64,000 bases of DNA from Geminicoccaceae bacterium. Its GTDB lineage: Bacteria; Pseudomonadota; Alphaproteobacteria; Geminicoccales; Geminicoccaceae. The DNA lies in contig JANQPX010000040.1 in NCBI GenBank assembly GCA_028285265.1, positions 1-64,000 of the forward strand. The letters run 5' to 3'. The translations under genes and the position numbers were made by a program. Below are positions 30,788-40,308 of the stretch, piece by piece. Every line of letters begins with the position of its first letter. Positions within the stretch are counted from its first letter, which is position 1. The notes beneath the pieces were generated by a model, which made no database searches, was not told the origin of the DNA, and saw nothing but the letters and a program-made list of their open reading frames with translations.

Positions 30788-30895
30788 ATGCATATCGGCC
30801 AGGAGAACGCGCCAGGGGGGCAGGGGGATGCCATTTGGAAGCGGTCGAGGGTTAGCCCCCTATCCGAATTGACGGATTATAAAAATGGGGCGTAA
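30788..30895 (+). CDS. possible small protein before terminase
   Basis: 35 residues (MHIGQENAPGGQGDAIWKRS start) behind AGGGGTAGG, overlapping the small terminase start by 11 bases. Support is limited to position and ribosome-binding site. Confidence 0.3.
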   Translation: MHIGQENAPGGQGDAIWKRSRVSPLSELTDYKNGA

Positions 30896-31271
30896 GGCGT
30901 TCGAACCGACCGACCAGCAGCGCCACACGGTCCGAACGATGGCGGTTGCCGGTATCCAGCGCGCCATTATCGCGAAATGCGTAATCAATCCTGAAACGGA
31001 TAAGCCGATAGGCGAGAAGACGCTCGCCAAGGCTTTCGCCCAAGAATTGGAAATCGGCACGGCGAGGGCTGACTCGCAGGTGGTCGCCGCATTGTTTCGG
31101 ACGGCCACCGGACCACCAAGCGGCGCGCAAGTCGCTGCCGCGATCTTTTGGTGCAAGACGAAACTCGGATGGCGCGAGACGACCAAGCTCGAATTCACGG
31201 ACCCCGACGACGAAGAGAACACTTTGACCATCGAGTTTGTTAGGCCAGATGGCAAAGATAGCGATTCCTGA
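30885..31271 (+). CDS. terS: terminase small subunit-like protein
   Basis: 128 residues. An N-terminal helix-turn-helix (QQRHTVRTMAVAGIQRAIIA) and a helical middle ending AAAIFWCKTKLGWRE, a pattern seen in small terminases that recognise packaging sites. Acidic C-terminus. Only a weak GGA precedes the ATG. It overlaps the large terminase gene by 23 bases. Confidence 0.78.
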   Translation: MGRKAFEPTDQQRHTVRTMAVAGIQRAIIAKCVINPETDKPIGEKTLAKAFAQELEIGTARADSQVVAALFRTATGPPSGAQVAAAIFWCKTKLGWRETTKLEFTDPDDEENTLTIEFVRPDGKDSDS

Positions 31272-32427
31272 AGTCTTCGAACCGTTATTCAGCCCCGCGC
31301 GATACAAGGTTTTCTACGGCGGTCGAGGGTCTGGGAAGAGTTGGAGCTTTGCTAAGATTCTACTTGCCCAGGCGACCGCTAGACGCCTTCGCATCCTGTG
31401 TGGCCGCGAAATCCAGCTCAGTATCCAAGACAGCGTCAAGCGCCTTCTCGACGACCAAATCGCCAAGATGGGCCTGGAGAAATTCTATAGGAGCACCAAC
31501 ACCGAAATCGTTGGGCGCAACGGCTCGATGTTTCGCTTCTCCGGGCTCCGGCACAACGCGACGAAGATCAAGTCATTTGAGGGTGTCGACATTGTCTGGT
31601 TGGAGGAGGCCAACCGGGTTTCGCGTGAGAGCTTGGATCTACTGATTCCGACGATCCGCAAGCCTGGCTCCGAGATATGGATCTCGTTCAATCCCGATGA
31701 GGCTACGGACCCGGTCTATGCGGACTTTGTCGCGACCGAGGAGCAACGCCCGGACTCCGTGGTGCGGCACGTCAATTGGGATGACAACCCTTTCTTCCCC
31801 GACGTCTTGCAGCAAGAGATGGAGTGGGACCGCGCCCACGACATGGCGAAGTACCGTCACGTCTGGCAAGGCGAGTTGCGCCAACGGCCCGAGAGTTTGG
31901 TTTTTCGAAACTGGAAGGTCGAAGAATTCGAAACACCGCCCGGCACGTTCTTTCTTATGGGTGCCGACTGGGGCTTTTCGAACGATCCGACGTGCTTGGT
32001 GCGCCTATGGGTCGACCAGGAGAACCGGCGCATCTGCATCGATCGTGAGGCTTGGCAGGTTCATTGCGAGATCGAGGACTTGCCGAAGTTGTTCGATTTG
32101 GTGCCCGACTCACGACGGTGGATCATCACGGCGGATAGCCAAAGGCCCGACACGATCAGCTTCATGCAAGGCAAGGGCTTCAAGATCAATCCGGCCAAAA
32201 AGGGCGCCGGGTCGATCGAAGACGGTGTCGAGTTCGTCAACTCGTACACCACCATCATTCATCCGCGATGCCAGCACACGATCGATGAATTCGGCAGCTA
32301 TCGTTACAAGCTTCATCCACTGACCGACGAGGTCACCCCGATCATCGAAGATAAGAACAATCACACGTGCGACGCCGTGCGTTATGCCTTGGAAGCGGTG
32401 CGAGGAAGGCGGGCAGGGGTATGGTAG
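31249..32427 (+). CDS. terL: terminase large subunit
   Basis: 392 residues from the ATG at 31249; a TTG at 31237 is possible. ATPase: Walker A YGGRGSGKSWSFAK, Walker B VDIVWLEEANR and the FSGLRHNATKIKSFEG segment between them. Nuclease: GADWGFSNDPT, ITADSQRP and a C-terminal ED...CDAVRYALEAVRG with the third acidic group. It drives and cuts phage DNA during packaging, PBSX-like. Its 3' end is duplicated twice downstream (33714, 34355). Confidence 0.95.
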   Translation: MAKIAIPEVFEPLFSPARYKVFYGGRGSGKSWSFAKILLAQATARRLRILCGREIQLSIQDSVKRLLDDQIAKMGLEKFYRSTNTEIVGRNGSMFRFSGLRHNATKIKSFEGVDIVWLEEANRVSRESLDLLIPTIRKPGSEIWISFNPDEATDPVYADFVATEEQRPDSVVRHVNWDDNPFFPDVLQQEMEWDRAHDMAKYRHVWQGELRQRPESLVFRNWKVEEFETPPGTFFLMGADWGFSNDPTCLVRLWVDQENRRICIDREAWQVHCEIEDLPKLFDLVPDSRRWIITADSQRPDTISFMQGKGFKINPAKKGAGSIEDGVEFVNSYTTIIHPRCQHTIDEFGSYRYKLHPLTDEVTPIIEDKNNHTCDAVRYALEAVRGRRAGVW

Positions 32428-32432
32428 TGTCC
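32386..32432 (+). repeat. terminase 3' end, repeat copy 1 (in use)
   Basis: The last 13 codons of terL (ALEAVRGRRAGVW), stop TAG and TGTCC. Copies 2 and 3 downstream repeat this end, so the join between terminase and cargo lies right here. Confidence 0.75.
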
Positions 32433-32500
32433 ATTCTAGGGCGTTCGGTAGCGGCGAGTTTTGACGCAGCACATTCAGTCAAACTTGCCGTTGAACGATG

Positions 32501-33574
32501 CTAAAGAACTAACTCTCGAACGCGATTCCGAGATGTGTGCGGACCGAGCGAAACAGAAGAGCCAGAATTATCGCCTGGTCCTTCTTCTCCTTGCCTCTCT
32601 ATATGACAACAGAGTGCAAATGCTTCAGCATATTGGACGCAGCACGCCTTTACATATTTGACGTAAGCAAAGAAAAAAAGGCAAATCGCAAGAGAGGATA
32701 TCATCAATAAGACGAGAAAATTGTGAAATTTTTCTGGCAAGGGCGGTTTGATTTCTGCTTGATTTTCGGGAATTCTAGGAAGGCCGTTTTGAACTACATC
32801 TACAATGGTATTCGCCATAGAACTCTGGTTACTCATAATCCAAACAAAAGTGTGGGAATATGTTAATAAGAGGCCAAGAATAAATATTGGTAGAACAAGC
32901 GAGCAAATAATCATATAAGCAAATTTTCTTCGGTTTTCTCGGTGCAGTATCCACAACGATGTTTTTTGATTTGACTGCGAAACTAAGAAATTAATTGAAA
33001 TATCAAAATTCCATCCAAATGGCGTGACTAAACCATCCCTTACGACGAATGGTAAATCTTGAAATTCCTCTCTAGCATCTTCAGTTAGCTCTGATGCAAA
33101 CCGCTTCCGCTTTAAACGCTTGGAACGACACTTCTCAATTCCGTTTATCTTTCGTGTAGCAAGGCGAGCATGCTGAAATTTTTTATGCAAACCGGTATTT
33201 TTTGTGCTTTTTCGACGTCGATATAATGATACTCTAAATATCTTGAACGTTGATACTTTATATAGAAAAGCTTCGGATAATTTATAGTATATCGCTGGAA
33301 GTAAACTTCCAACAAAATCGACAATTTTTCCTGTTATAATTATCATAATTGCAAAAAATAGCATAACTATACTGTGTTCTTTCAATAAATATGTAATCTT
33401 TTCTATTAGATCGGCAGCGCTGTACGTTCTTAATCCAGGTATATGCAACAACCAAGCACCGGCAGCGATGGAGATAATCCCAGAGACAAAGTTCCTCCTA
33501 GCCTCACCCATGCCAAGAGGAAGCCAATCAACGATTCTTTCCGCAACCTTTTCCAAAACGCGCCTTCCATGCAT
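32501..33574 (-). CDS. membrane protein in cargo module 1
   Basis: 357 residues, AT-rich in the middle, leftward within the rightward late block. Four to five hydrophobic segments: LIEKITYLLKEHSIVMLFFA with IMIIITG, YMIICSLVLPIFILGLLLTY and NFLVLLMISSLAICLFFFAY. A long basic stretch (KCRSKRLKRKRFASELTED) lies between them. Not recognised. It looks like a lysogeny-expressed accessory gene; exclusion or defence is possible but unproven. Confidence 0.7.
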   Translation of the reverse strand: MHGRRVLEKVAERIVDWLPLGMGEARRNFVSGIISIAAGAWLLHIPGLRTYSAADLIEKITYLLKEHSIVMLFFAIMIIITGKIVDFVGSLLPAIYYKLSEAFLYKVSTFKIFRVSLYRRRKSTKNTGLHKKFQHARLATRKINGIEKCRSKRLKRKRFASELTEDAREEFQDLPFVVRDGLVTPFGWNFDISINFLVSQSNQKTSLWILHRENRRKFAYMIICSLVLPIFILGLLLTYSHTFVWIMSNQSSMANTIVDVVQNGLPRIPENQAEIKPPLPEKFHNFLVLLMISSLAICLFFFAYVKYVKACCVQYAEAFALCCHIERQGEEGPGDNSGSSVSLGPHTSRNRVRELVL

Positions 33575-33713
33575 CGATCACGTTACATGAAATTCAACCT
33601 ATAATTTATTCTGTCGGTTCTCAAGCGCTGCTTTGGTTCACGTAGCTGGGACCGTTCTTGCAACGCCTTGGTCCCGATCGCGTCCGCAAACCTGCGTTCG
33701 ACGCATCCAACAA

Positions 33714-33760
33714 GCGATAGAAACTGTCAGGGGTAGGCGCGCAGGGGTTTGGTAGTGTCC
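33714..33760 (+). repeat. terminase 3' end, repeat copy 2 (displaced)
   Basis: Reads AIETVRGRRAGVW-stop, then TGTCC, against ALEAVRGRRAGVW-stop-TGTCC in copy 1. Of 13 codons, five are identical, six differ only synonymously and two give similar residues. That pattern shows it was once the coding end of a related terminase, not a random repeat. Confidence 0.75.
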
Positions 33761-33949
33761 GCATTGGCGCGACTTTCTGACGGCGCGTCTGCGCTGTTTC
33801 AGATACCTGCCTTTGCACTGTGCGAGACACTAGAGGGTTCGAGTCTTCCGATTCAGCAAGGTAATCAGAGACTTGCCATAATTGGCGAATATTGATAAAC
33901 AATATTCTACTTTTTGGATTAATTCGATAGTTGGTGGGCTTGCGTTTTT

Positions 33950-34339
33950 ATGTGCTTGTTGAGGACTAGGTCGTTTCTGTGTGCTATCGGTTCAGCGATT
34001 CTTGTTGGTGGTTGTCAACCGCCTCAGAGCCAATTTGCTCAATATGGCTATTGCGAACCCGTCTACGCCTATGACGCAGGCCAAAGGTATGCCTCACAGA
34101 GCCGGGCACGTGGAGCGTATTTCTGGCAAATCGTACAAGTTGTTGGACCGGAAATGGCACGCTTATTGGCTCGGTTCTACGGAAAGTCGGTTGCTCGATA
34201 CCTTATAGAGATTGGCGGAGCTTGTCTCGAAGCAGCCATAGAAGAGGCTCTAGCAAACGATTCGCGCCAGTACATCACCGCCGATCGATACTTTAACCGT
34301 CCCAATCAGAGATCCTATAGATACGTCGCTCGGCGATAA
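33950..34339 (+). CDS. small lipoprotein in cargo module 2
   Basis: 129 residues with a lipoprotein signal: basic start, hydrophobic FLCAIGSAILVGGC and a cysteine at the lipobox (VGGC). The mature part is tyrosine- and arginine-rich (YCEPVYAYDAGQRYASQSRA) with a central helix. Not recognised; it may act at the lysogen envelope. Confidence 0.65.
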   Translation: MCLLRTRSFLCAIGSAILVGGCQPPQSQFAQYGYCEPVYAYDAGQRYASQSRARGAYFWQIVQVVGPEMARLLARFYGKSVARYLIEIGGACLEAAIEEALANDSRQYITADRYFNRPNQRSYRYVARR

Positions 34340-34354
34340 TTCACGGGAGTGCAA

Positions 34355-34384
34355 CGGGGAGGTAGGCGCGCTGGGGTTTGGTAG
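34355..34384 (+). repeat. terminase 3' end, repeat copy 3 (displaced)
   Basis: Reads RGGRRAGVW-stop; the GGTAGGCGCGC and GGGGTTTGGTAG words match copy 2 almost exactly. It closes cargo module 2 and precedes the gene at 34423. Confidence 0.65.
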
Positions 34385-34422
34385 GTCGAAAATAGCTCTC
34401 AAACAACGGCTTGCGCCACGAC

Positions 34423-34965
34423 TTACGGCATGCCTTTCAAAGCCTTCGCAGTCATGTTTTCGAAGTTATCTGCAATAACCCTATCCGGGCCTTGCTTATC
34501 GAGATTATCTATAACTTTCTGTAGGGAACTAATCAGATGAAATGTCCGACTGTCGATGAGTTTTTGTCGGGCAGCAAAGTCTAGCAAGAACCAAAATGGC
34601 ATGGCAGCTACTTTTGCTGGGTCACTCCCTTCTTTATCCGTTACGACTGTACTGACCTTGTTTTTGACTTCCTCCCATGCTCGGTTGATCCTAACGAGCA
34701 GTTCCTCCTGCTCTTCGTTTATCCGAGTGCTGATTTCGACTTCTTCGCCCTCGGGGCTTCTCTCATATTCTGTCTCGGCCTGCGCAAGTTCTTCGTTGCT
34801 ATCAAACGTTGCATTCCCTACGGGCGACTCGAACGATCTCATCTTTCCCAAGAGAATCTTGACCTGTGGGCCGAAATGAAACGCTACAAAGCCCAACATA
34901 ACAGGCCATGCCAAGTTAGCCGTCAGAGAATCGACAATCGTTGCGACGAAGTCTAGCCAATTCAT
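34423..34965 (-). CDS. membrane-anchored accessory protein
   Basis: 180 residues from the ATG at 34965. An N-terminal membrane segment (LAWPVMLGFVAFHFG) is followed by a charged coil (FDSNEELAQAETEYERSPEG, NEEQEELLVRINRAWEEV) and a helical end. Leftward, third cargo gene after the terminase. Not recognised. Confidence 0.65.
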   Translation of the reverse strand: MNWLDFVATIVDSLTANLAWPVMLGFVAFHFGPQVKILLGKMRSFESPVGNATFDSNEELAQAETEYERSPEGEEVEISTRINEEQEELLVRINRAWEEVKNKVSTVVTDKEGSDPAKVAAMPFWFLLDFAARQKLIDSRTFHLISSLQKVIDNLDKQGPDRVIADNFENMTAKALKGMP

Positions 34966-35140
34966 AGCGGGCTCTTCCGGGATGGGTAATGGGGACAATG
35001 CTCAGTCTCGGATGATTTGCATGGTAGGTAGATGGGCGTGTGGGCAAGGATCAGCGGTTCCATTGCTCTAGCCTTTTAATTATTATTCATCAACAACTTA
35101 ATCGTTCCCCGGTTGAAGTGTTCACGGTACTTGTGCCGTT

Positions 35141-36298
35141 ATGGCAACGGCTAACGAAAAGATCCGGGACGCGCTGATCAAGCGTCAAGTTCAGATGATC
35201 AAGCGGAGCGGCAAGGCTTCTGCGGCGATCATCGCTGAGCTGGAAGGAGCCTACAAAGAGCTACGCCGACGCATCGACAAAAAGCTGGCTGTGATCAGGC
35301 GTAGTGGCGAGATCACTAACGCCACCCAGATAAAGCAATTGCTGGCGCTCGAAGAAGAAATCAGGGGCATACTCGAAAAGCCGTTTCGCAACCTCAGCAA
35401 GACTGTGCGTAAATTGCTGGAGGAAGAGGCGGTATCGGATCCGCGTTTCATCCGTGACATCTGGAAAGACAAGCTGCCGGTTGTCGTCTCATTCGGCTTG
35501 CCGTCCCCGAAGCAACTGCGCGAGATCGTCAACCATCAGCCGATTGACGGCACGCCGCTTGCCGATGTGCTCGAAAAATTCGAGGCCGATACTGTCGACC
35601 GCATCATGGCGGAAATGCGCCGTGGCCTGGTGCTGGGCGAGAGTATTCCCAACCTCATGCGCCGCCTTAGGAACTCGCTCAACATCAGCAAGCGAGCTGC
35701 GGAGGCCATAGCCCGCACTGCCGCCAACGCCATCAGCAATGGCGCACGACAGCGCATGTTCGAGGAGAACAAGGACGTCATCGCCAAGGTCATCTGGGTC
35801 GCCACATTGGACGACGCCACGTGCCCGAGGTGCGGCGCGCTCGATGGCAAGCGCTACGACGTCGACAAGGGGCCACGCCCGCCAGCTCACCGAAATTGTC
35901 GGTGCACGATGGTGGCAAGCATTGACGGTGATCTTCTAGGACGACGCCCGCTCAAGCGGTCCACCCAGGTTGATCTATTGCGAGAGTACGCGGACCAAGC
36001 GGGCATCAAGCGGGTCAGATCACGCGCTTCATTGCCAAGGGGGCACAAAGGCGCATTCGACAAGTTCGCTCGTAAGCGGGTCCGGGAGCTCACCGGCAAG
36101 ACGCCCGCAACTGTCACCTTCGACGACTTCCTTCGCGAGCAGAGCGAGGCGTTCCAAGACAAGGTGCTTCGGAGGGAAGTCGCCAACTGGTACCGGAAAC
36201 GCCAAGTCGATCTCGAAGACCTCTTCGACGACAACGGCAACATCTATTCGATCGACGAGATCCTACGTCGACGTCCTGACTTGAGGGCAAGCCCATGA
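35141..36298 (+). CDS. MuF-type minor head protein
   Basis: 385 residues. After a long charged helical part, the SPP1 gp7/MuF domain is clear: RRLRNSLNISKRAAEAIART, NGARQRMFEEN, WVATLDDATCPRCGALDG and PPAHRNCRCTMV, with its four cysteines and histidine. A further C-terminal part follows. It helps DNA ejection and sits at the portal. It precedes the portal gene here (4-base overlap), the reverse of the common order. Confidence 0.88.
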   Translation: MATANEKIRDALIKRQVQMIKRSGKASAAIIAELEGAYKELRRRIDKKLAVIRRSGEITNATQIKQLLALEEEIRGILEKPFRNLSKTVRKLLEEEAVSDPRFIRDIWKDKLPVVVSFGLPSPKQLREIVNHQPIDGTPLADVLEKFEADTVDRIMAEMRRGLVLGESIPNLMRRLRNSLNISKRAAEAIARTAANAISNGARQRMFEENKDVIAKVIWVATLDDATCPRCGALDGKRYDVDKGPRPPAHRNCRCTMVASIDGDLLGRRPLKRSTQVDLLREYADQAGIKRVRSRASLPRGHKGAFDKFARKRVRELTGKTPATVTFDDFLREQSEAFQDKVLRREVANWYRKRQVDLEDLFDDNGNIYSIDEILRRRPDLRASP

Positions 36299-37683
36299 CA
36301 TCGATCCTTATCGACCGCTACGAAGCGGCGACGCGTGCTGGCCTTCAGTTCGACGAGTGCCGTGATGTCTGGTCAGCGCTCGGCTATAAGATCTCGCCGG
36401 TCTTCAAAGACTATCTGGACATCTACCGGCGCCAGGACATCGCGAAGACCGTCGTCGATCGGCTTGTTGGTGCGACGTGGCGCGAAATGCCACTGTTGAT
36501 CGATACCGACAATGAGGAGCAGGAGTCAAAGTTTGAGACCGCTTGGAAAGACATAGCCGAAGTCCACTTTTTGCGTGATCGATTCAAGCGGGCCGACAAG
36601 CTCGCTTGCCTCGGTCGTTATTCGGCGATGCTATTCGGCCTGGCCAACCAAGCAGATTTCAATCAACCGGTTGCCCCAGGCCGATCCGGGCCAGATGGGT
36701 TGCTGTACGTGATGCCTTATCACGAGGACAACGCCCAAATTGACAAGTACGAGGAAGACCAGACGTCACCACGCTACGGATGGCCGACCCAGTACACGCT
36801 CAAAACGCAGCTCAACCGGAACGAATCGAAGAAGATCAACAATGTCACGGCGCATTGGACGCGTGTTGTCCATATCTCGAGGGAGAACTTAGAGAGCGAC
36901 GTCTTTGGGACTCCGCTGCTTGAGTGCATCTACAACCTGACTTTCGACATGTTGAAGGTCGTTGGCGGCGCTGCCGAAGCCTACTGGTTGCTCGCCAAAG
37001 CGCCGTTGCAGGCCGACTTGCGAAGTGATGCGCGTCCACTTACGCCAGATGAAGAGACCGCGCTGAAAGACCAGATCGATGAGCTGCAGCACAACATGCG
37101 GCGCGTGCTCCATTCGTCTGGCCTCGATCTCAAATACTTGAATAGCGGTACTGCCGATCCGCGCGGTCCTTTCGACGTGCTGATCAAGCTCATCAGCGCG
37201 GCGACCGGCATTCCACAACGCGTCCTCATGGGCGCTGAGGCTGGCGAACTGGCGTCGACCCAAGACAGCAAGAATTTTGCCGAGCAGATCATTGAGCGTC
37301 AGCAGTCCTACGGCGACGTCAAAATTGTCCGGCCGACCGCCGACCTCTTGATCGAAGCTGGCATACTGCCCGAGCCAGCGAACGGCGATTACGAGGTGCG
37401 ATGGGGCGACTTGCCGGGGCCAAACCAGGCTGAAGAGGCCGAAGTCATGGACAAAACCGCGAGTGCTGTCTCCAAGTTCGCGCAATCCACCAACATCATC
37501 ACGCCTGGTGAAGTGCGCGCTGGCTACCTTGGATTGCCGCCCGAGAACCCCGATCTGACTGAGCCTTGCACGCATGATGACGACGAGGTCGATGAAGAGC
37601 AGGATGACGAGACTGAAGGGGATGACGAGGATACGACACCGCCTGACGACGAGGTCGATGAGGATAGCGGGGACGACAAATGA
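36295..37683 (+). CDS. phage portal protein (DUF1073-like)
   Basis: 462 residues. LGYKISPVFKDYLDIYRRQD, IAKTVVDRLVGATWREMPL, a LGRYSAMLFGLANQ segment and GIPQRVLMGAEAGELASTQD with KNFAEQIIERQQ are typical of siphophage portals. It ends in a 40-residue run of Asp/Glu. It forms the dodecameric vertex ring through which DNA is packaged. Confidence 0.88.
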   Translation: MTSILIDRYEAATRAGLQFDECRDVWSALGYKISPVFKDYLDIYRRQDIAKTVVDRLVGATWREMPLLIDTDNEEQESKFETAWKDIAEVHFLRDRFKRADKLACLGRYSAMLFGLANQADFNQPVAPGRSGPDGLLYVMPYHEDNAQIDKYEEDQTSPRYGWPTQYTLKTQLNRNESKKINNVTAHWTRVVHISRENLESDVFGTPLLECIYNLTFDMLKVVGGAAEAYWLLAKAPLQADLRSDARPLTPDEETALKDQIDELQHNMRRVLHSSGLDLKYLNSGTADPRGPFDVLIKLISAATGIPQRVLMGAEAGELASTQDSKNFAEQIIERQQSYGDVKIVRPTADLLIEAGILPEPANGDYEVRWGDLPGPNQAEEAEVMDKTASAVSKFAQSTNIITPGEVRAGYLGLPPENPDLTEPCTHDDDEVDEEQDDETEGDDEDTTPPDDEVDEDSGDDK

Positions 37684-38132
37684 CGACTGTCGCTATACGA
37701 GACGGTGTGATGGCCGCTGATGGGCTCTTGAATGACAATGGATGGAGCGCGACGAAGCGTCATCAGAAGCTCGTCATCTTGTCGGAGATTGGATGCGCAG
37801 TCGCCGCTGCCGGTTGCATTCAGGATGTCGAGCTATGGAAAGACTGGTTACTCGAAGGCTCGCCGGAAGATCGTAAGCCCGACCTCACCAACTTTTCGGG
37901 TTTCATGCTGAAGGCAGACGGCGAGATCGTCTGTTACGAGACCAAACTTGCGCCATTTGTGATCTACGAACCATTCGTGGCTGTTGGGACTGGAGAGAAG
38001 TTTGCTATTGGCGCGATGGAAATGGGCGCCGATGCGATCAAGGCTGTGGAGATCGCGGCCAGGCGTGACGTCTGGACTGGCGGCGAGATTGACCATGTAA
38101 CGTTAAAAGAATTGCAAGGTTTACGAAGGTAA
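37680..38132 (+). CDS. Ntn-hydrolase (proteasome/HslV-like) family protein
   Basis: 150 residues. The N-terminus MTTVAIRDGVMAADG puts a threonine in position 2, the nucleophile place of Ntn hydrolases after Met removal, with KLVILSEIGCAVAAAGC and FVAVGTGEKFAIGAMEMG strands as in HslV. Encoded between portal and protease, it may process structural proteins. Activity is inferred. Confidence 0.65.
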   Translation: MTTVAIRDGVMAADGLLNDNGWSATKRHQKLVILSEIGCAVAAAGCIQDVELWKDWLLEGSPEDRKPDLTNFSGFMLKADGEIVCYETKLAPFVIYEPFVAVGTGEKFAIGAMEMGADAIKAVEIAARRDVWTGGEIDHVTLKELQGLRR

Positions 38133-38147
38133 ATATTAATATAGAAG

Positions 38148-38192
38148 CAAGTAAATAATAATATTCATTCAATAACCGATTTGATTTACTTG
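38148..38192. repeat. AT-rich inverted repeat in late-gene gap
   Basis: CAAGTAAAT (38148-38156) and ATTTACTTG (38184-38192), nine-base arms with a 27-base AT-rich loop, in the only AT-rich gap of the head genes. It may mark a promoter or an old insertion. Confidence 0.4.
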
Positions 38193-38215
38193 AAGCTGCA
38201 TGTTATTCGGCAAGC

Positions 38216-39832
38216 ATGCCGGATGAATTTCGCATACTACGCGCCAAACCAGGCAAGACACGTCGTGAAGAGATTGACGGCGTTGAATACTTGGTTGCGC
38301 CGATGGTTGCACTGCGGACGGGGGTCTATCAGTGCGCCAATTGCGAGCATCCAGAGCTTTACAGTGCCTCCGTCTTTGCCCGCATCCCAGAAAGCTGGAA
38401 TGACAGGCCTGTAACGCTCGGGCACCCGATGCGAGGGGGCGTCTTTGTTTCTGCTGGATCGCAGGACGTCTGGACGCAGGAGGGACTAGGCCGAATCAGG
38501 AATGCACGAAGAAGCGGCGAAAAGCTGCTCCTTGAAGCCTGGATCGACTTAGAGAAGGCAGATCAGATAGGCGATGAGGCAACAGATCTTGTCAGTCTGC
38601 TGGAGGACGACGAGGGCATCGACGTTAGCGTCGGTGCCTTCGTCGAAACTCATGACAAGCCGGGCACCTTTCGGGGGAAAGAGTACCAGCGTCAGCAACT
38701 AAGCTACGTGCCCGATCATGTGGCGTTACTGCCTGGTCAGACCGGCGCATGCAGTTGGGAAGACGGCTGCGGGGCTCCTCGGGTCAATCACGAGCACATC
38801 GAGGCGAACCTCATGACGCTACAGACGGGCGGGCCTCTGCGCGACGGAAACGGCCGATTTCTGCCGAACGACGCCGTGGCAGGCGAGGGCGGCACACCAG
38901 AAGCGATCCTGCCTTTAGAGCGACTACCCTCGGGTGACTTGAGATTGAAGATCAACAAACCGTGCTCATGCGGTGGTGAAGGCGGCACGTGCACTTGTGG
39001 CGAACCTGCTGAAGTTGAGTCTCTTCTTACTGGCCTTTTGAGCTTCGAAGCCTCCGCCATTAGCGATAAGGCCCGCATGCAAATCATCATGACGGGTCTC
39101 AAAGAGAAGATTGGTCGGAACAAGTATTTCTACATCGTCGAAGTCTTCGACGACAAGGTCATCTACGAGTCCGAAGGCGGCGTCTACAGCCGCGATTACT
39201 CCATCAGCGGCGACGGCAGCACGGTCACTTTGGCCGACTCAGAAGTGCGCGGGACGCTGATTGCCGAGTTCAAGCCGATCACCGTTCAACAGGAGAAGAC
39301 CATGAAGGAACGGCAAAAGGCGGTCGATCGGTTGATCGCCAGCACGAAGTGGACTGAAGAGGATCGCGACGGCCTGCTCGCCATGTCTGACACTTCGTTT
39401 GCTCGTCTCGTGGCCAACGAAGAGGAGACGTCCGCTTCGGAGACGCAGGAAGACGACGATGCCGCTGCAACCGATGCAGAGGACGAGGACGAGACGACTG
39501 AGGACGAGCCAACGGCCAGTGCTGCGAATTCTGTCGAAGCCTACTTGGCCCAAGCACCTGATGAGATCCGTGGCGTGTTGGAAGAGGGCAGGCAAGTGCT
39601 CGCTGCCAAACGTAAGCGGATGATCGACGCTCTCGACGCCAACGATCAGTGCACCTTCTCCAGAGCCGAGCTTGAGGCTTGCGAAACGCCGAACCTCGAA
39701 AAGCTCTGCAAGCTCGCGGCCAACAACACTGTCGCACGACCTGGGAATTACGTGGGTGCGGCTCCGGCTGCGGCGACGGTCAAGTCCCCATTCGCCAACG
39801 CGCCTAAGCCCGTCGACTGGGCCAAGCAGTAA
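38216..39832 (+). CDS. DUF2213-like head maturation protease/scaffold
   Basis: 538 residues. The N-terminal 190 look like a DUF2213-type prohead protease (ARIPESWNDRPVTLGHPMRG, EAWIDLEKA, YVPDHVALLPGQTGACS). A middle part holds a PCSCGGEGGTCTCG cysteine group and a small beta domain. The C-terminal 200 residues are acidic and helical, as in scaffolds. It ends with a basic KPVDWAKQ. Protease and scaffold seem fused. Confidence 0.75.
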   Translation: MPDEFRILRAKPGKTRREEIDGVEYLVAPMVALRTGVYQCANCEHPELYSASVFARIPESWNDRPVTLGHPMRGGVFVSAGSQDVWTQEGLGRIRNARRSGEKLLLEAWIDLEKADQIGDEATDLVSLLEDDEGIDVSVGAFVETHDKPGTFRGKEYQRQQLSYVPDHVALLPGQTGACSWEDGCGAPRVNHEHIEANLMTLQTGGPLRDGNGRFLPNDAVAGEGGTPEAILPLERLPSGDLRLKINKPCSCGGEGGTCTCGEPAEVESLLTGLLSFEASAISDKARMQIIMTGLKEKIGRNKYFYIVEVFDDKVIYESEGGVYSRDYSISGDGSTVTLADSEVRGTLIAEFKPITVQQEKTMKERQKAVDRLIASTKWTEEDRDGLLAMSDTSFARLVANEEETSASETQEDDDAAATDAEDEDETTEDEPTASAANSVEAYLAQAPDEIRGVLEEGRQVLAAKRKRMIDALDANDQCTFSRAELEACETPNLEKLCKLAANNTVARPGNYVGAAPAAATVKSPFANAPKPVDWAKQ

Positions 39833-39858
39833 GTCCGAATTGAGAGGAGCGCCACCTT

Positions 39859-40278
39859 ATGGCTAACAACACAATCCTGATGGGGACCCGCTCTCGCTAC
39901 ACGCTTGAGCGCACTGCTGCTGGCACGATCACGCCCGGTGACCTGTGCACCATCGGTTCTGCCGACACGGTGACTGTCAACGCCGGTGCTGCTGACGCGG
40001 ATCCACAGTTGCTTTTCGCACTCGAAGATCAGGCATCCGGCAACGGCATCGACGACGACTACGCATCCGGCGACGGCGTGGTGCTTCAGATCGCTGCACG
40101 CGGTGACCTCATCTACGCGACCCTCGACTCAGGTGAAAGCGTCGCTACCGGCGCAGCATTGGAGAGCGCTGGCAACGGCCATCTCCAAGCACACACCACC
40201 GGGGCAGTCGTGGCGCATGCCGCTGAGACAGTAGACGCAAGTTCTGAATCGACGCGCATCAAGGTCCGCGCCGTCTAA
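39859..40278 (+). CDS. head decoration/stabilising protein
   Basis: 139 residues, beta-rich, with ERTAAGTITPGDLCTIGSAD and GDGVVLQIAARGDLIYATLD resembling DUF2190-type capsid decorators. Position just before the capsid gene agrees. Confidence 0.7.
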   Translation: MANNTILMGTRSRYTLERTAAGTITPGDLCTIGSADTVTVNAGAADADPQLLFALEDQASGNGIDDDYASGDGVVLQIAARGDLIYATLDSGESVATGAALESAGNGHLQAHTTGAVVAHAAETVDASSESTRIKVRAV

Positions 40279-40308
40279 TTGGCCGCGCTTCTCGGAAAGG
40301 GAATAGAG

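Noticed and set aside
33621..33902. Minus-strand open frame of 93 codons
   Set aside because: It runs antisense through terminase-end copy 2, and has no ribosome-binding site or protein-like character.
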